From positions 325,067 to 389,066 of the forward strand of contig JAFOFB010000015.1 in assembly GCA_017387505.1 (NCBI GenBank): 64,000 nt of DNA. Reading direction: 5' to 3'. Every line of letters begins with the position of its first letter. Position 1 is the stretch's first letter. Below, in pieces: positions 52,131-60,958 of the stretch. Origin of the DNA: Methanocorpusculum sp. (GTDB taxonomy: Archaea > Halobacteriota > Methanomicrobia > Methanomicrobiales > Methanocorpusculaceae). Under the pieces are notes generated by a model, which saw only the letters and a list, made by a program, of their open reading frames with translations, searched no databases and had not been told where the DNA came from. The position numbers were made by a program, and so were the translations under genes.

Positions 52131-54194
52131 TTAGGCCTCCTTCTTTCTGATGTTAACAGCACAGACCTTGAACTCCGGAGTCTTGGAGACCGGGTCGTAT
52201 GCAGTGTTCGTAACTAAGTTTGCACGTGCTTCGGTGAAGTGGAACGGCATGAAGAAAACGCCTTCCTTGATGTCCGGGATAACGCGTGCTGCGACTTCGA
52301 CTTCTCCACGTCTGGAGTAGAGTACAACAACTTCTCCGTCCTTGACGCCATATTTTTCTGCGTCCTTGACGTTAATCTCGAGCCATGCGGTTGGTGCATC
52401 TTTGTCGAGCTGTTCGCATCTGCGGGTCATAGAACCGCTTGGCCAGTGCCAGATGGTGGCACCAGTGGTGAGCCAGATCGGGTATTCCTCGTCGACAACT
52501 TCTGCCGGCTCGCGGTGTTCGACTGCCTCGAGTGCTGCTTTGCCTTCCGGCATGCCTGCGAACTCGTTGATGTGGAGAATTGCAGTTCCCGGGTGGTCCT
52601 CAGTCGGGCATGGCCACTGGATACCGTCTCCCTCGAGTTTTGCGTAGGTGATACCTGCGTACTGCGGGGTGATTCCGCGCATCTCGTTGAAGACATCCTC
52701 GGAGGTCTCCCACTGGAAGTACTGTCCGTAGCCCATCTTCTCTGCGATCATCTTCATGATCTGCCAGTCGAGCTTGGACTCTCCTGGTGCATCCTGTGCC
52801 TTTCTGAATCTCTGGACACGGCGTTCTGCGTTGGTCTGGGTACCGTCTTCTTCAGCATAGCAGGATCCCGGAAGGACAACATCTGCGTATCTGGAGGTTT
52901 CGGTCTCGAAGATATCCTGGACAACTAAGAACTCACAGTTCTCCATTGCCTGTTCGACCATCTTGGAGTTCGGGTCAGAGATAACCGGGTTCTCACCCAT
53001 AAGGTACATACACTTGACTTTGTCCGGGTGCTCGTAGAGAGTGTCGAGCATCTCCGGGATGTGGAGACCAATCTGGCCCTGCGGGACAGACTCAACGCCC
53101 CAGTAGTCTGCAACCTTCTTTGCAAGGTCCGGGTTCATGACAGAGAAGTAACCGGCGTATACGTTCGGTAGAGCTCCCATATCACAGGATCCCTGAACAT
53201 TGTTCTGGCCGCGAAGTGCGTTGACACCGCATCCCGGCTTTCCGATGTTTCCAAGGAGAGTCTGGATGAATGCGATGGAGCGGACGTTATCGACACCAAC
53301 AGTGTGCTGGGTGATACCGAGACAGTGAACGAATGCGGTCTTGTGCTGGCATTCGTGGAGCCACTGGAGTGCCTGCTTGATGGATTCCTCCGGGATTCCG
53401 CAGATCTTTGCGGTGTTCTCGATGGAGTATTTGTCCTGAGCAACGCATGCTTTGAGGTCATCGTATCCGAGAGTTCTGTTCTCTACGAATTCGTGATCAA
53501 TCCAGTCGTTCTCGATGATGTTCTTCATGAGACAGTTGAGGAGCTGGATATCAGTTCCCGGTCTGTGCTGGATGTGAAGCTCTGCCTGCTTTGCAGTTGG
53601 AGTGCGGCGCGGGTCACAGACAATGATGTGTGCTCCCTTTTCCTTTGCCTGCATGATTCTGCGTGCTGCAAGCGGGTGTGCCTCGAAGTTGTTGGAACCA
53701 ATGATGAAGACAAGGTCTGCGATTGCAAGGTCGTCGAAGGAGTTGGTGGATGCACCAGATCCAAAGACCTTTGCGAGACCTGCAACGGTTGGTGCGTGGC
53801 AGAGACGTGCACAGTGGTCAATGTTTGCGGTCTTTAAGACAATACGTGCGAATTTCTGCATTGCGTAGTTGTCTTCGTTACAGCAGCGTGCAGAAGAAAT
53901 AACTGCAAACTCATCCGGCTGGTACTTTGCGAAGTTCTCTGCAATGACTGCAAGAGCTTCGTCCCAGGATGCCGGAACTAACTCGCCGTTCTTGCGAACA
54001 AGCGGAGTGGTCAGGCGGTCTGGAGAGTTGATGAACTCAAATCCGAATACACCTTTCGGACAGAGCTTACCCTCGTTAACCGGGCCTCTCTGGCATGGCT
54101 GTGTGTCGATGATCTTTCCGTCTTTTACGACTAAGTTGAAAGAACATCCGGATCCACAGTATGGACAGGTTGTTGTAACAAACTTAATTTCCAT
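52131..54194 (-). CDS. fdhA: Formate dehydrogenase alpha subunit (molybdopterin, Cys type)
   Basis: 687 residues. Binding motif for one [4Fe-4S] cluster: C10, C13, C17 and C45 (CPYCGSGC ... KLCPKG). The active site is Cys132-His133 (ARLCHAPTV), the cysteine form, not selenocysteine. The molybdopterin domains (ALRGQNNVQGSCDMG, YLMGENPVISDPN) are intact. Oxidises formate to CO2; with FdhB reduces F420. A GAGG site precedes the ATG. Confidence 0.97.
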   Translation of the reverse strand: MEIKFVTTTCPYCGSGCSFNLVVKDGKIIDTQPCQRGPVNEGKLCPKGVFGFEFINSPDRLTTPLVRKNGELVPASWDEALAVIAENFAKYQPDEFAVISSARCCNEDNYAMQKFARIVLKTANIDHCARLCHAPTVAGLAKVFGSGASTNSFDDLAIADLVFIIGSNNFEAHPLAARRIMQAKEKGAHIIVCDPRRTPTAKQAELHIQHRPGTDIQLLNCLMKNIIENDWIDHEFVENRTLGYDDLKACVAQDKYSIENTAKICGIPEESIKQALQWLHECQHKTAFVHCLGITQHTVGVDNVRSIAFIQTLLGNIGKPGCGVNALRGQNNVQGSCDMGALPNVYAGYFSVMNPDLAKKVADYWGVESVPQGQIGLHIPEMLDTLYEHPDKVKCMYLMGENPVISDPNSKMVEQAMENCEFLVVQDIFETETSRYADVVLPGSCYAEEDGTQTNAERRVQRFRKAQDAPGESKLDWQIMKMIAEKMGYGQYFQWETSEDVFNEMRGITPQYAGITYAKLEGDGIQWPCPTEDHPGTAILHINEFAGMPEGKAALEAVEHREPAEVVDEEYPIWLTTGATIWHWPSGSMTRRCEQLDKDAPTAWLEINVKDAEKYGVKDGEVVVLYSRRGEVEVAARVIPDIKEGVFFMPFHFTEARANLVTNTAYDPVSKTPEFKVCAVNIRKKEA

Positions 54195-54232
54195 GGTAAA
54201 AACCTCGGATACAATATTTTTCAGTTTGGAGA

Positions 54233-54302
54233 GTATTTAACACTGTCTGCCTTATGTCTTGTTATGATGATTACTGGTGGGCAATTTGTTGACATGTGTC
54301 AA
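54233..54302 (-). promoter_or_regulatory. fdhA promoter and upstream palindrome
   Basis: The minus-strand TATA box TTAAATAC is at 54233-54240, about 40 bases before fdhA. A perfect dyad TTGACA-TG-TGTCAA lies at 54289-54302, about 50 bases further upstream, followed by a second, imperfect AATATT dyad. Together they may control fdh expression by formate, H2 or metal. Confidence 0.45.
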
Positions 54303-54392
54303 TATTTGTTAAACAATATTTGGATACAATTTAAAAATGATAATCAAATATATCTTCTGTCGCGCAAAGTTTGAAAAGAGTTATCGGGATTG

Positions 54393-55226
54393 TTATCCCG
54401 CAAGTGTTGTGTAAGACATCGGATGTGTCAGAACTGAAACCGGAGTTACTTCAAGAGTTATACCGGGCATCTCCGGAGATTTTAACCCTGGAGTTACAGG
54501 TTCAACCTCTCTTTCGCAGTCATCGGAAACAATTGCGAAAAGACCGGCGGATGTTGTAACTGATTCAAAGAATGCATACTGTCCATCCATATAGTATTCT
54601 GTTGGAAGTTTCATCCATGACTCTGCATCACGGAAATACAGACAGATGTCAGCAGGCGAGTATCCTCTATTCTCAATTTCAGAAAGAGAAAGAGTGTAAC
54701 TGATAGTTGATTCCAAACCCTGCGGATAGTTCTCAACAAAAATATTGAATACATTATAAACTTCGCGGCACCTTGGACCTGCACTTTCCGGCTCGTTCAT
54801 GAGAGACACAGAGCCTTTGACTCCTTTTGGAAGATGCATTCCTGTAACGGCCGGACTTCCGGAAAAGAAAACATTACCTGAATTATCTGCATATGATGCA
54901 GAGTCTGTTGCCAGGAGCTGATTTTTCTTTGATGACCTGCTCTTTGTTTCACGAACAGAAGATACAACAGCTGCTGTGTTGTCTGAGAATATATCTAATA
55001 AGACCCTCTTATCATAATTCGCTCCCAAATAAACGTCTTGATGACTACTCTTCGCATCCTCATATGAATCCGCAGGCAAAGCCTCTGCAGGCGCCATACA
55101 GAATACTGCAAAAAGCAGAATAGATACAGCAGAGATTTTCAGAAACTTAACCACATTGCCTGTGCAGGCTTTAATACTGTCCGGATTCTTCATCCGGCAG
55201 TTTTTTGGGAGGAATTGATAGAGCAT
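54393..55226 (-). CDS. Secreted PGF-pre-PGF-domain protein
   Basis: 277 residues from the ATG at 55226, chosen because AAGGAG stands 9 bases before it. A signal peptide follows (ISAVSILLFAVFCMAPAEA), then a disordered-looking middle and the beta-rich PGF-pre-PGF domain (SVSLMNEPES, YNVFNIFVENYPQ, SPADICLYFRDAESWMKLPTEYYMDGQYAFFESVTTSAGLFAIVSDD). The normal C-terminal PGF sorting helix is not present after TPVSVLTHPMSYTTLAG, so it may be released or held by another protein. It lies upstream of fdhAB on the same strand. Confidence 0.7.
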   Translation of the reverse strand: MLYQFLPKNCRMKNPDSIKACTGNVVKFLKISAVSILLFAVFCMAPAEALPADSYEDAKSSHQDVYLGANYDKRVLLDIFSDNTAAVVSSVRETKSRSSKKNQLLATDSASYADNSGNVFFSGSPAVTGMHLPKGVKGSVSLMNEPESAGPRCREVYNVFNIFVENYPQGLESTISYTLSLSEIENRGYSPADICLYFRDAESWMKLPTEYYMDGQYAFFESVTTSAGLFAIVSDDCEREVEPVTPGLKSPEMPGITLEVTPVSVLTHPMSYTTLAG

Positions 55227-55404
55227 GGAACTCATCTCCTTACTATGATAACATTGGAAATAGAACTCGAGAATATAAATACTGGGATAATGCGGCAAAA
55301 AATGTCACAGAGTTATTATTCTCAGTGTAAACGAAACAAATCCAAAAGACCTATAGTATGTCCTCACAAATATAATAGAATCACAAACTGGAGATTAGAA
55401 AAAT

Positions 55405-56274
55405 ATGAGTGATAAACCAGAAGGATGCGACGGAAACTGTGAGGGATGCTCCTCCAAGACCGATTCCTGCCAGAAACCGCAGAAAGCAAACATCAGTGTT
55501 CGCCACGTTGTTTTAGTCTTATCCGGTAAGGGCGGAGTTGGAAAGAGTACAGTCTCTGTCAACCTCGCATATGCTCTTGCAAACCACGGATACCAGACTG
55601 GTTTAATGGATCTTGATATCCACGGCCCGTCCATTGCAAAGATGCTCGGCATCGAAGACCTCAGACTTCAGGCAATCGGAAACAAGATTATGCCGATTAA
55701 GGTCACCGGTTCCTTAAAGGCTGTATCCATGGCTCTTCTCTTAAACGAGACCGACAGCCCGGTTGTATGGAGAGGACCAATGAAGGCTGCAGCAATCCAG
55801 CAGTTCTTAGGCGATGTTGACTGGGGAGAGCTTGACTACCTTGTCGTTGACCTTCCGCCGGGAACCGGTGACGAGGCACTCAACATTGTGCAGTTTGCAC
55901 CAAACGTAGAAGGAGCAGTAATCGTTACCACTCCGCAGGATGTTGCAGTCCTCGACTCCACCAAGGCAATCAAGTTCATCGAAATGATGGACCTTCCGGT
56001 TCTTGGAATCATCGAGAACATGTCCGGTCTTGTCTGCCCGCACTGCGGTGAAATCCTCGAAGTCTTTGGAAAAGGCGGAGGAGTTAAGGCAGCAGAGAAG
56101 TACAACGTCCCATACCTTGGCGCTATCCCAATCGATATCGAGATGAGAAAGGCAGGAGACGAGGGAAGACCGTTTATCATCAGAAAACCGGGACAGGAAA
56201 AGAGTGTTACCTGGGATGCTGTTGACAAGGTCATGGAAAACCTCATCGCAGAAGTTGAAAAACGCGAAGAATAA
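55405..56274 (+). CDS. Mrp/NBP35-family iron-sulfur cluster carrier ATPase
   Basis: 289 residues. An N-terminal Cys cluster (CDGNCEGCSSKTDSC), deviant Walker A GKGGVGKST, the MDLDIHGPSIAKM region, VVDLPPGTGDEAL (Walker B), and the C-terminal bridging CPHC motif in GLVCPHCGEI. Carries [4Fe-4S] clusters to apo-proteins; in methanogens, such as hydrogenase, fdh or radical SAM clients. Two bases before the mfnD-like gene. Confidence 0.93.
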   Translation: MSDKPEGCDGNCEGCSSKTDSCQKPQKANISVRHVVLVLSGKGGVGKSTVSVNLAYALANHGYQTGLMDLDIHGPSIAKMLGIEDLRLQAIGNKIMPIKVTGSLKAVSMALLLNETDSPVVWRGPMKAAAIQQFLGDVDWGELDYLVVDLPPGTGDEALNIVQFAPNVEGAVIVTTPQDVAVLDSTKAIKFIEMMDLPVLGIIENMSGLVCPHCGEILEVFGKGGGVKAAEKYNVPYLGAIPIDIEMRKAGDEGRPFIIRKPGQEKSVTWDAVDKVMENLIAEVEKREE

Positions 56275-56276
56275 GT

Positions 56277-57182
56277 ATGAAAGTCTTAATCGCCGAATAC
56301 ACCACATTCCATGACCCGCACCTCGCACCAGAGGGACGGGCCATGGTCTCGGCTCTTAAAAAGAGCTTTGAAAAATGCAGACACGAAGTTATCCTCCCGC
56401 AGGGCGGAGACTTCAATGCAGAAATCGAGCGTTTAGCACCCGAGTGTGACTATGGAATTGTTATTGCACCGGATGCAATGCTTTCCAGATTCACTCACAC
56501 CTTAGAACTTGCAACCCACAACATCGGAACCGACAGTACTGCTGTTGCTGTCTGCGCAAGCAAGAGGCTTTCATCCAAGCTTCTCGCAAATGTTGGAATC
56601 AACGTTCCAAAGGAAGTTGGATGTGACTTTGCCGGAAAGAGAGTTATCAAGCCGGTAAAAGGTGAGGGCTCGATTGGTGTCCGCATCGCAAAAGACGGTG
56701 AAGAGCCGAAAGAAGGCGAGATGTCTGTTGAGTACATCGAAGGTGAACACTACAGCGTAAGCATTGTCGGAAGCCGTGTTGTCGGTGAGGCATGCGGATT
56801 CTACAGTGGACTGCCTCCGGTATTCTTAACCATCAACAAGCAGAACTCCTACCCGGACGAGAATGGAAACTTCGTCTACGAAGGAGGGGTTACACCTGTT
56901 CACCCCGAGCGCGAAGCCGAGATGATTGAGGTTGCCAAAAAGACAATCGAGACTCTTGGATGTCAGGGATACACCGGAATCGACATGATTGTCGCAGACG
57001 AGATTTACGTTGTTGATGTAAACTCCAGACCAACCATGAGCCTTGTTGGAATCGTCGAAGTCATCGAAGAAGAAATCGCAGATGTTCTTCTCAAAGCAAC
57101 CGTAGGTCTTCCGCCGGAAGGTGTTCACTACAACGGAAAGACCGCAAAGTACGATGCAGAAGGCGGAGTTGTCGTAGAATGA
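56277..57182 (+). CDS. ATP-grasp ligase, tyramine--L-glutamate ligase-like (MfnD)
   Basis: 301 residues with the ATP-grasp fold: AGKRVIKPVKGEGSIGVRIA, EYIEGEHYSVSIVGS, DMIVADEIYVVDVNSRPTMS. It lies between the Mrp gene and the mfnF-like gene, overlapping the latter by 4 bases. By family and context it adds glutamate to tyramine in methanofuran synthesis, so I infer MfnD; I cannot exclude another ATP-grasp ligase. Confidence 0.8.
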   Translation: MKVLIAEYTTFHDPHLAPEGRAMVSALKKSFEKCRHEVILPQGGDFNAEIERLAPECDYGIVIAPDAMLSRFTHTLELATHNIGTDSTAVAVCASKRLSSKLLANVGINVPKEVGCDFAGKRVIKPVKGEGSIGVRIAKDGEEPKEGEMSVEYIEGEHYSVSIVGSRVVGEACGFYSGLPPVFLTINKQNSYPDENGNFVYEGGVTPVHPEREAEMIEVAKKTIETLGCQGYTGIDMIVADEIYVVDVNSRPTMSLVGIVEVIEEEIADVLLKATVGLPPEGVHYNGKTAKYDAEGGVVVE

Positions 57183-58108
57183 TTGGAATCGACGTCGGCG
57201 GTGCCAATCTGAAAATCGTTGACGAATCCGGTGTCCACATTCACTATTGCCCGCTCTGGAAAGAGTCACCTCTTGCAGAAATCATCGCCGAATACAAGTC
57301 CGCCGGAGCAGACAACGCGGCTGTTGTCATGAGCGGAGAGCTTGCAGATGGCTTCTTTGACAAAAATGAAGGAATCGCTTTCATTGTCGATGCAGTAAAG
57401 AGGTCATTTCCAAATGCAGTCTTCTACGGCATGGACGGAAAGTTCCATGGCGAAGCATGCCGCGAGCTTGCTGCAGCAAACTGGCTTGCATCGGTTTCTT
57501 ACCTGAAACAGCAGTATCCAAACGCAATGATGCTTGATATCGGAAGTACAACCGCAGACATCGTCCCGTTTGCAGACTTCGAAAAACTCATCGGCATGAC
57601 AGACACTCTCCGCCTTCAGGCTGGATATCTTGTCTACACCGGAATGCTTCGAACTCCGGTGGCCACTCTTGCATCCGAAGCAGTTATTGATGGAAAAGTA
57701 ACTCCATTCTCTACCGAGTACTTCGCATGCAGCGGAGATGCAAACTATGTCTTAGGAAACATCGGAGACGAAGAGTACACAGCAGCAACTCCTGACGGAA
57801 AAGAGGTTTCACGCGAGGCATGTCTTCGCAGACTTGCCAGAACTGTCTGCGCAGATTTAGAGGAAATCGGTGAAGCAGGTGCTGTATCTATCGCTGAAGC
57901 ATTCTGCCGCGCACAGCAGAAGCTTGTCTGCGATGCAGTTGCAAAAGCAAAAGCAGATGCCGGTGCTGACACCATCCTTGTAGGCGGAATCGGTGCTCCA
58001 ACCTTTGCTCCGCTTGTTTCAGGCATTGAATTAACCTCCGCAACCGGTATCCACGCGGATGCTCTTCCAGCCTATGCAGTTCTCCAGCTTGCAAAGGAGA
58101 TGGAATGA
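57179..58108 (+). CDS. H4MPT-linked C1 pathway hydantoinase-like protein (MfnF type)
   Basis: 309 residues of the ASKHA/hydantoinase fold: MIGIDVGGANLKIVDESG, MMLDIGSTTADIVPF, ILVGGIGAPTFAP. It belongs to the archaeal group linked to C1-carrier synthesis, where MfnF joins the furan and tyramine parts of methanofuran. Overlaps mfnD-like and surE by 4 bases each. Confidence 0.85.
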   Translation: MIGIDVGGANLKIVDESGVHIHYCPLWKESPLAEIIAEYKSAGADNAAVVMSGELADGFFDKNEGIAFIVDAVKRSFPNAVFYGMDGKFHGEACRELAAANWLASVSYLKQQYPNAMMLDIGSTTADIVPFADFEKLIGMTDTLRLQAGYLVYTGMLRTPVATLASEAVIDGKVTPFSTEYFACSGDANYVLGNIGDEEYTAATPDGKEVSREACLRRLARTVCADLEEIGEAGAVSIAEAFCRAQQKLVCDAVAKAKADAGADTILVGGIGAPTFAPLVSGIELTSATGIHADALPAYAVLQLAKEME

Positions 58109-58893
58109 GCAAACCTGTCATTCTTTTAACAAACGATGACGGTGTAAATTCAGTTGGACTCTGGGCTGCTTTTGAGGCACTGTCAGAGTTCGCAGAGGTT
58201 GTAATCTCTGCCCCGGCTGTTCAGCAGAGTGCTGTCGGCCGTTCAATCTCTATTTTTGAACCGCTTCGAATGAATGAGGTTCTAATCAACGGACAGACTG
58301 CCCATATCGTGGAAGGAAGACCTACTGATTCACTTCTGCTCGGTCTCTATGCTTTAGACATCCGTCCAAATCTGGTTGTTTCAGGCATCAATCTTGGGGA
58401 AAACATCTCCTGTGAATCCATTACAACGTCTGGTACTGTGGGTGCAGCCATGGAGGCCGCAAATCAGGGAGTTCCTTCAGTTGCCTTCTCTCTTCAGATG
58501 ACAAACCACGGAGACAAGTTCACTGACCCGCGGGCACACGTAATTGATTTCTCCGAAGCAAAAAAGGCAATTCAAAAACTCATCCCTGTCTTCCTCGAAA
58601 AGGGACTTCCAAAGGGAGCAGACTTAATCAATGTAAACATCCCGGCAGGAGAGGTCAAAGGATATCGTGTAACAACTCTTGGCTCACGCCTCTTTGACAC
58701 ATCTGTTGAGATGCGTATGGACCCGCGTGGAAAACCATACTACTGGATTTGCGGAGATGTCATTCACTTGGATGAAAAGGGAACTGATGTCGAAGCAATT
58801 CAGGACGGATTTGTATCCATCACCCCGCTTACAATAGATAACACCGCCTACACTGCATGCAGCGCACTGCAGGATTTAGTAGGCGGGCTGTAA
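58105..58893 (+). CDS. surE: 5'/3'-nucleotidase SurE
   Basis: 262 residues. Metal ligands N10, D11, D12 in LLTNDDGVNSVGL, Ser in SAPAVQQSAVG and Asn of VVSGINLGENI. A phosphatase of nucleoside monophosphates and polyphosphate in stress. Overlaps the mfnF-like gene by 4 bases and ends the Mrp operon. Confidence 0.94.
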   Translation: MSKPVILLTNDDGVNSVGLWAAFEALSEFAEVVISAPAVQQSAVGRSISIFEPLRMNEVLINGQTAHIVEGRPTDSLLLGLYALDIRPNLVVSGINLGENISCESITTSGTVGAAMEAANQGVPSVAFSLQMTNHGDKFTDPRAHVIDFSEAKKAIQKLIPVFLEKGLPKGADLINVNIPAGEVKGYRVTTLGSRLFDTSVEMRMDPRGKPYYWICGDVIHLDEKGTDVEAIQDGFVSITPLTIDNTAYTACSALQDLVGGL

Positions 58894-58899
58894 CTTTTT

Positions 58900-59568
58900 T
58901 TACCACGCAGGAAGTTTTTCCTCTTCCACATCAATCCTGTCAATCAGCGTCTGTAGATTTACCGCAGTAAACGAAAGCGGCTTTCCATCCACCAACGCAT
59001 GATTTGCCGCAAGATTCAGCGTAAGCGAAAAGACTCCGTCAGACTCAGTATATTTACCCCAGCAGATTCTTGGAATACTCATATTTTCCCTGCTGAATGT
59101 AGGCTGAGGGTGTGTTACGGCAGTAATATCAACCCACGGAACTGAAGTAATATAGAAATCATCAATGATTGATAAATCATTGAACTCATCCTTTTTAGAA
59201 ATGCCTGCCTTAGTCTCAGCGATAGCCTTAGATGCACGGGCATAAAATTCATCGTAGTCATGGGTCATCTGATGCCTGCAGTTATCGAAATTACCGTCAT
59301 CCGTTAGAATCGTATAGGCTGGATTTATCATATCAAAAATAACAACATCCTCACCCTTAATCCGCATACGCATCTCAGGAATCGAGTGCAGTGCTTCTGT
59401 TACCAGATAAAGAAGCTCAATGAAAAAAGATTTGCCGTGTGTTTTTGCATGACGGACAACCTTTGTAACATCAATCCTGAGATTTATTGAAAATGTGGGG
59501 TCTGAAAAACTGTTGAACCACTCAAAGTGTTTCTTTCGCCCGAGAGCTTCCATATCCACGATTTGCAT
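58900..59568 (-). CDS. Chloramphenicol-acetyltransferase-like (CATra) protein
   Basis: 222 residues, full CAT length. The catalytic His190 lies in the motif NHALVDG with Asp194 following; the C-terminal barrel and SVPWVDITAV match the type. Canonical CAT has HHAVCDG. Archaeal homologues may acetylate metabolites other than chloramphenicol. It is on the opposite strand to surE, convergent, 6 bases apart. Confidence 0.85.
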   Translation of the reverse strand: MQIVDMEALGRKKHFEWFNSFSDPTFSINLRIDVTKVVRHAKTHGKSFFIELLYLVTEALHSIPEMRMRIKGEDVVIFDMINPAYTILTDDGNFDNCRHQMTHDYDEFYARASKAIAETKAGISKKDEFNDLSIIDDFYITSVPWVDITAVTHPQPTFSRENMSIPRICWGKYTESDGVFSLTLNLAANHALVDGKPLSFTAVNLQTLIDRIDVEEEKLPAW

Positions 59569-59687
59569 AATTGAATTACGACTTCACACAATATATAGAT
59601 AGCAATCTCTAATAATTCTGAAAACTAATACATCTCTATCCAGCGGTAAAAAACGGCTTTGCCGTATTTCCCGTAAGTATCGTCACT

Positions 59688-60356
59688 ATGACAGCCAACT
59701 GTGCAGTAACAATTATCGCGGAAAACAAAACAGGCATCCTAAGAGACATAGGAGCTGTTTGTGCAGAGATTAACGCAAACATCCTGACAACAAAGCACGA
59801 AATCTCAACCGAAGGAAAAGATGCAGGTCTTGCCGTAATCAGCATCGAAGCAGAGTACTTGGGAGACAACGAAGTCCTGCTTTCCGGACTGCGTGAAATC
59901 GAGGGCATCATCTCTGTAGAGAACCACAGTTCAGCCGCTGAAATTTTCGGAAAGCGTGTAATTGTCATCGGCGGAGGAGCTCAGGTTGCCCAGGTAGCTC
60001 TTGGTGCAGTAAACGAAGCAGACAGGCACAACATCAGAGGGGAAAGAATCTCTGTAGATACTATCCCGCTTGTCGGGGAAGAAACAATCGCCCGTGCCGT
60101 TGAAGCAGTGCCGCGCCTTCCAAGAGCCGCAATCTTAGTCCTTGCAGGCTCTCTCATGGGCGGAAAAATAACTGATGCCATCCGTTTTGTTCAGTCACGC
60201 GGAATACCTGTAATCTGTCTCAATATGGTTGGAAGCGCATCCTCTGCCGCAGACCTTGTTGTAACAGACCCAATACAGGCAGGAGTTATGGCTGTCATGC
60301 ATATCAGCACAATTGGAGTATTTGACATCTCCCGTGTCAGGGGAAAGGAGTTCTAA
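59688..60356 (+). CDS. ACT-domain regulatory protein (DUF5612-type)
   Basis: 222 residues. An N-terminal ACT domain (VTIIAENKTGILRDIGAVCAEINANILTTKHEI) and a C-terminal Rossmann-like domain (VIVIGGGAQVAQVALGAVNEADRHNIRGERISVDTIPLV...ILVLAGSLMGGKI). Senses a small ligand, likely an amino acid; effect unknown. Its last base is the first base of the tsaC-like gene. Confidence 0.75.
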   Translation: MTANCAVTIIAENKTGILRDIGAVCAEINANILTTKHEISTEGKDAGLAVISIEAEYLGDNEVLLSGLREIEGIISVENHSSAAEIFGKRVIVIGGGAQVAQVALGAVNEADRHNIRGERISVDTIPLVGEETIARAVEAVPRLPRAAILVLAGSLMGGKITDAIRFVQSRGIPVICLNMVGSASSAADLVVTDPIQAGVMAVMHISTIGVFDISRVRGKEF

Positions 60357-60958
60357 TGTTAGACAATCTCTCACCATCAGATGACGCACGCATCGAAAAA
60401 GCCGTTTCTGTTCTTTCAAGAGACGGACTTGTTGTTTATCCGACCGAAACCGTTTACGGTCTTGGAGCTGATGCTCTATCAGAACCTGCTGTAATCAAAG
60501 TCTTTGAATCAAAACAGCGCCTCCTTGGAAAACCAATCTCTGTTGCGGTCTCAGACCTCGAAATGATTTACGGAATCGCATACGTTGATGAGTTCGCAGA
60601 AGAGTTCATCGACCGTTTCCTCCCGGGGCCGGTTACGGTTGTTCTTCCGGTTAAAAGCTCTCTTCCGGGAGACTTATCCTGCGGTACAGGAACCATTGGA
60701 ATCCGCTTCCCTGACCACCCGCTTGCTCTCGCATTAATCAGCGAGCTTGATTCTCCAATTACCTCAACCTCTGCCAACATCTCAGGAGAAGTGTCTCCTG
60801 TAAACCCGGGTCAGGTCAATGTCCCGCATGATTACTTCATCGAAGACGGCTCGCTTCCAGGAACTCCAAGTACTGTTGTAAATCTGGAGACCAGAAAGAT
60901 TGAGCGCCCCGGGGCAATGCTCGACGAGGTTGCGGCATTTATCAGAAATAACAAATGA
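60356..60958 (+). CDS. L-threonylcarbamoyladenylate synthase (YrdC/Sua5 family)
   Basis: 200 residues. [14 protein letters not shown], the [11 protein letters not shown] motif (KxR...KP), [23 protein letters not shown] and [10 protein letters not shown] are all as in TsaC. First step in making t6A for position 37 of ANN-reading tRNAs. It overlaps the ACT gene by 1 base and copA by 4. Confidence 0.93.
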   Translation: MLDNLSPSDDARIEKAVSVLSRDGLVVYPTETVYGLGADALSEPAVIKVFESKQRLLGKPISVAVSDLEMIYGIAYVDEFAEEFIDRFLPGPVTVVLPVKSSLPGDLSCGTGTIGIRFPDHPLALALISELDSPITSTSANISGEVSPVNPGQVNVPHDYFIEDGSLPGTPSTVVNLETRKIERPGAMLDEVAAFIRNNK

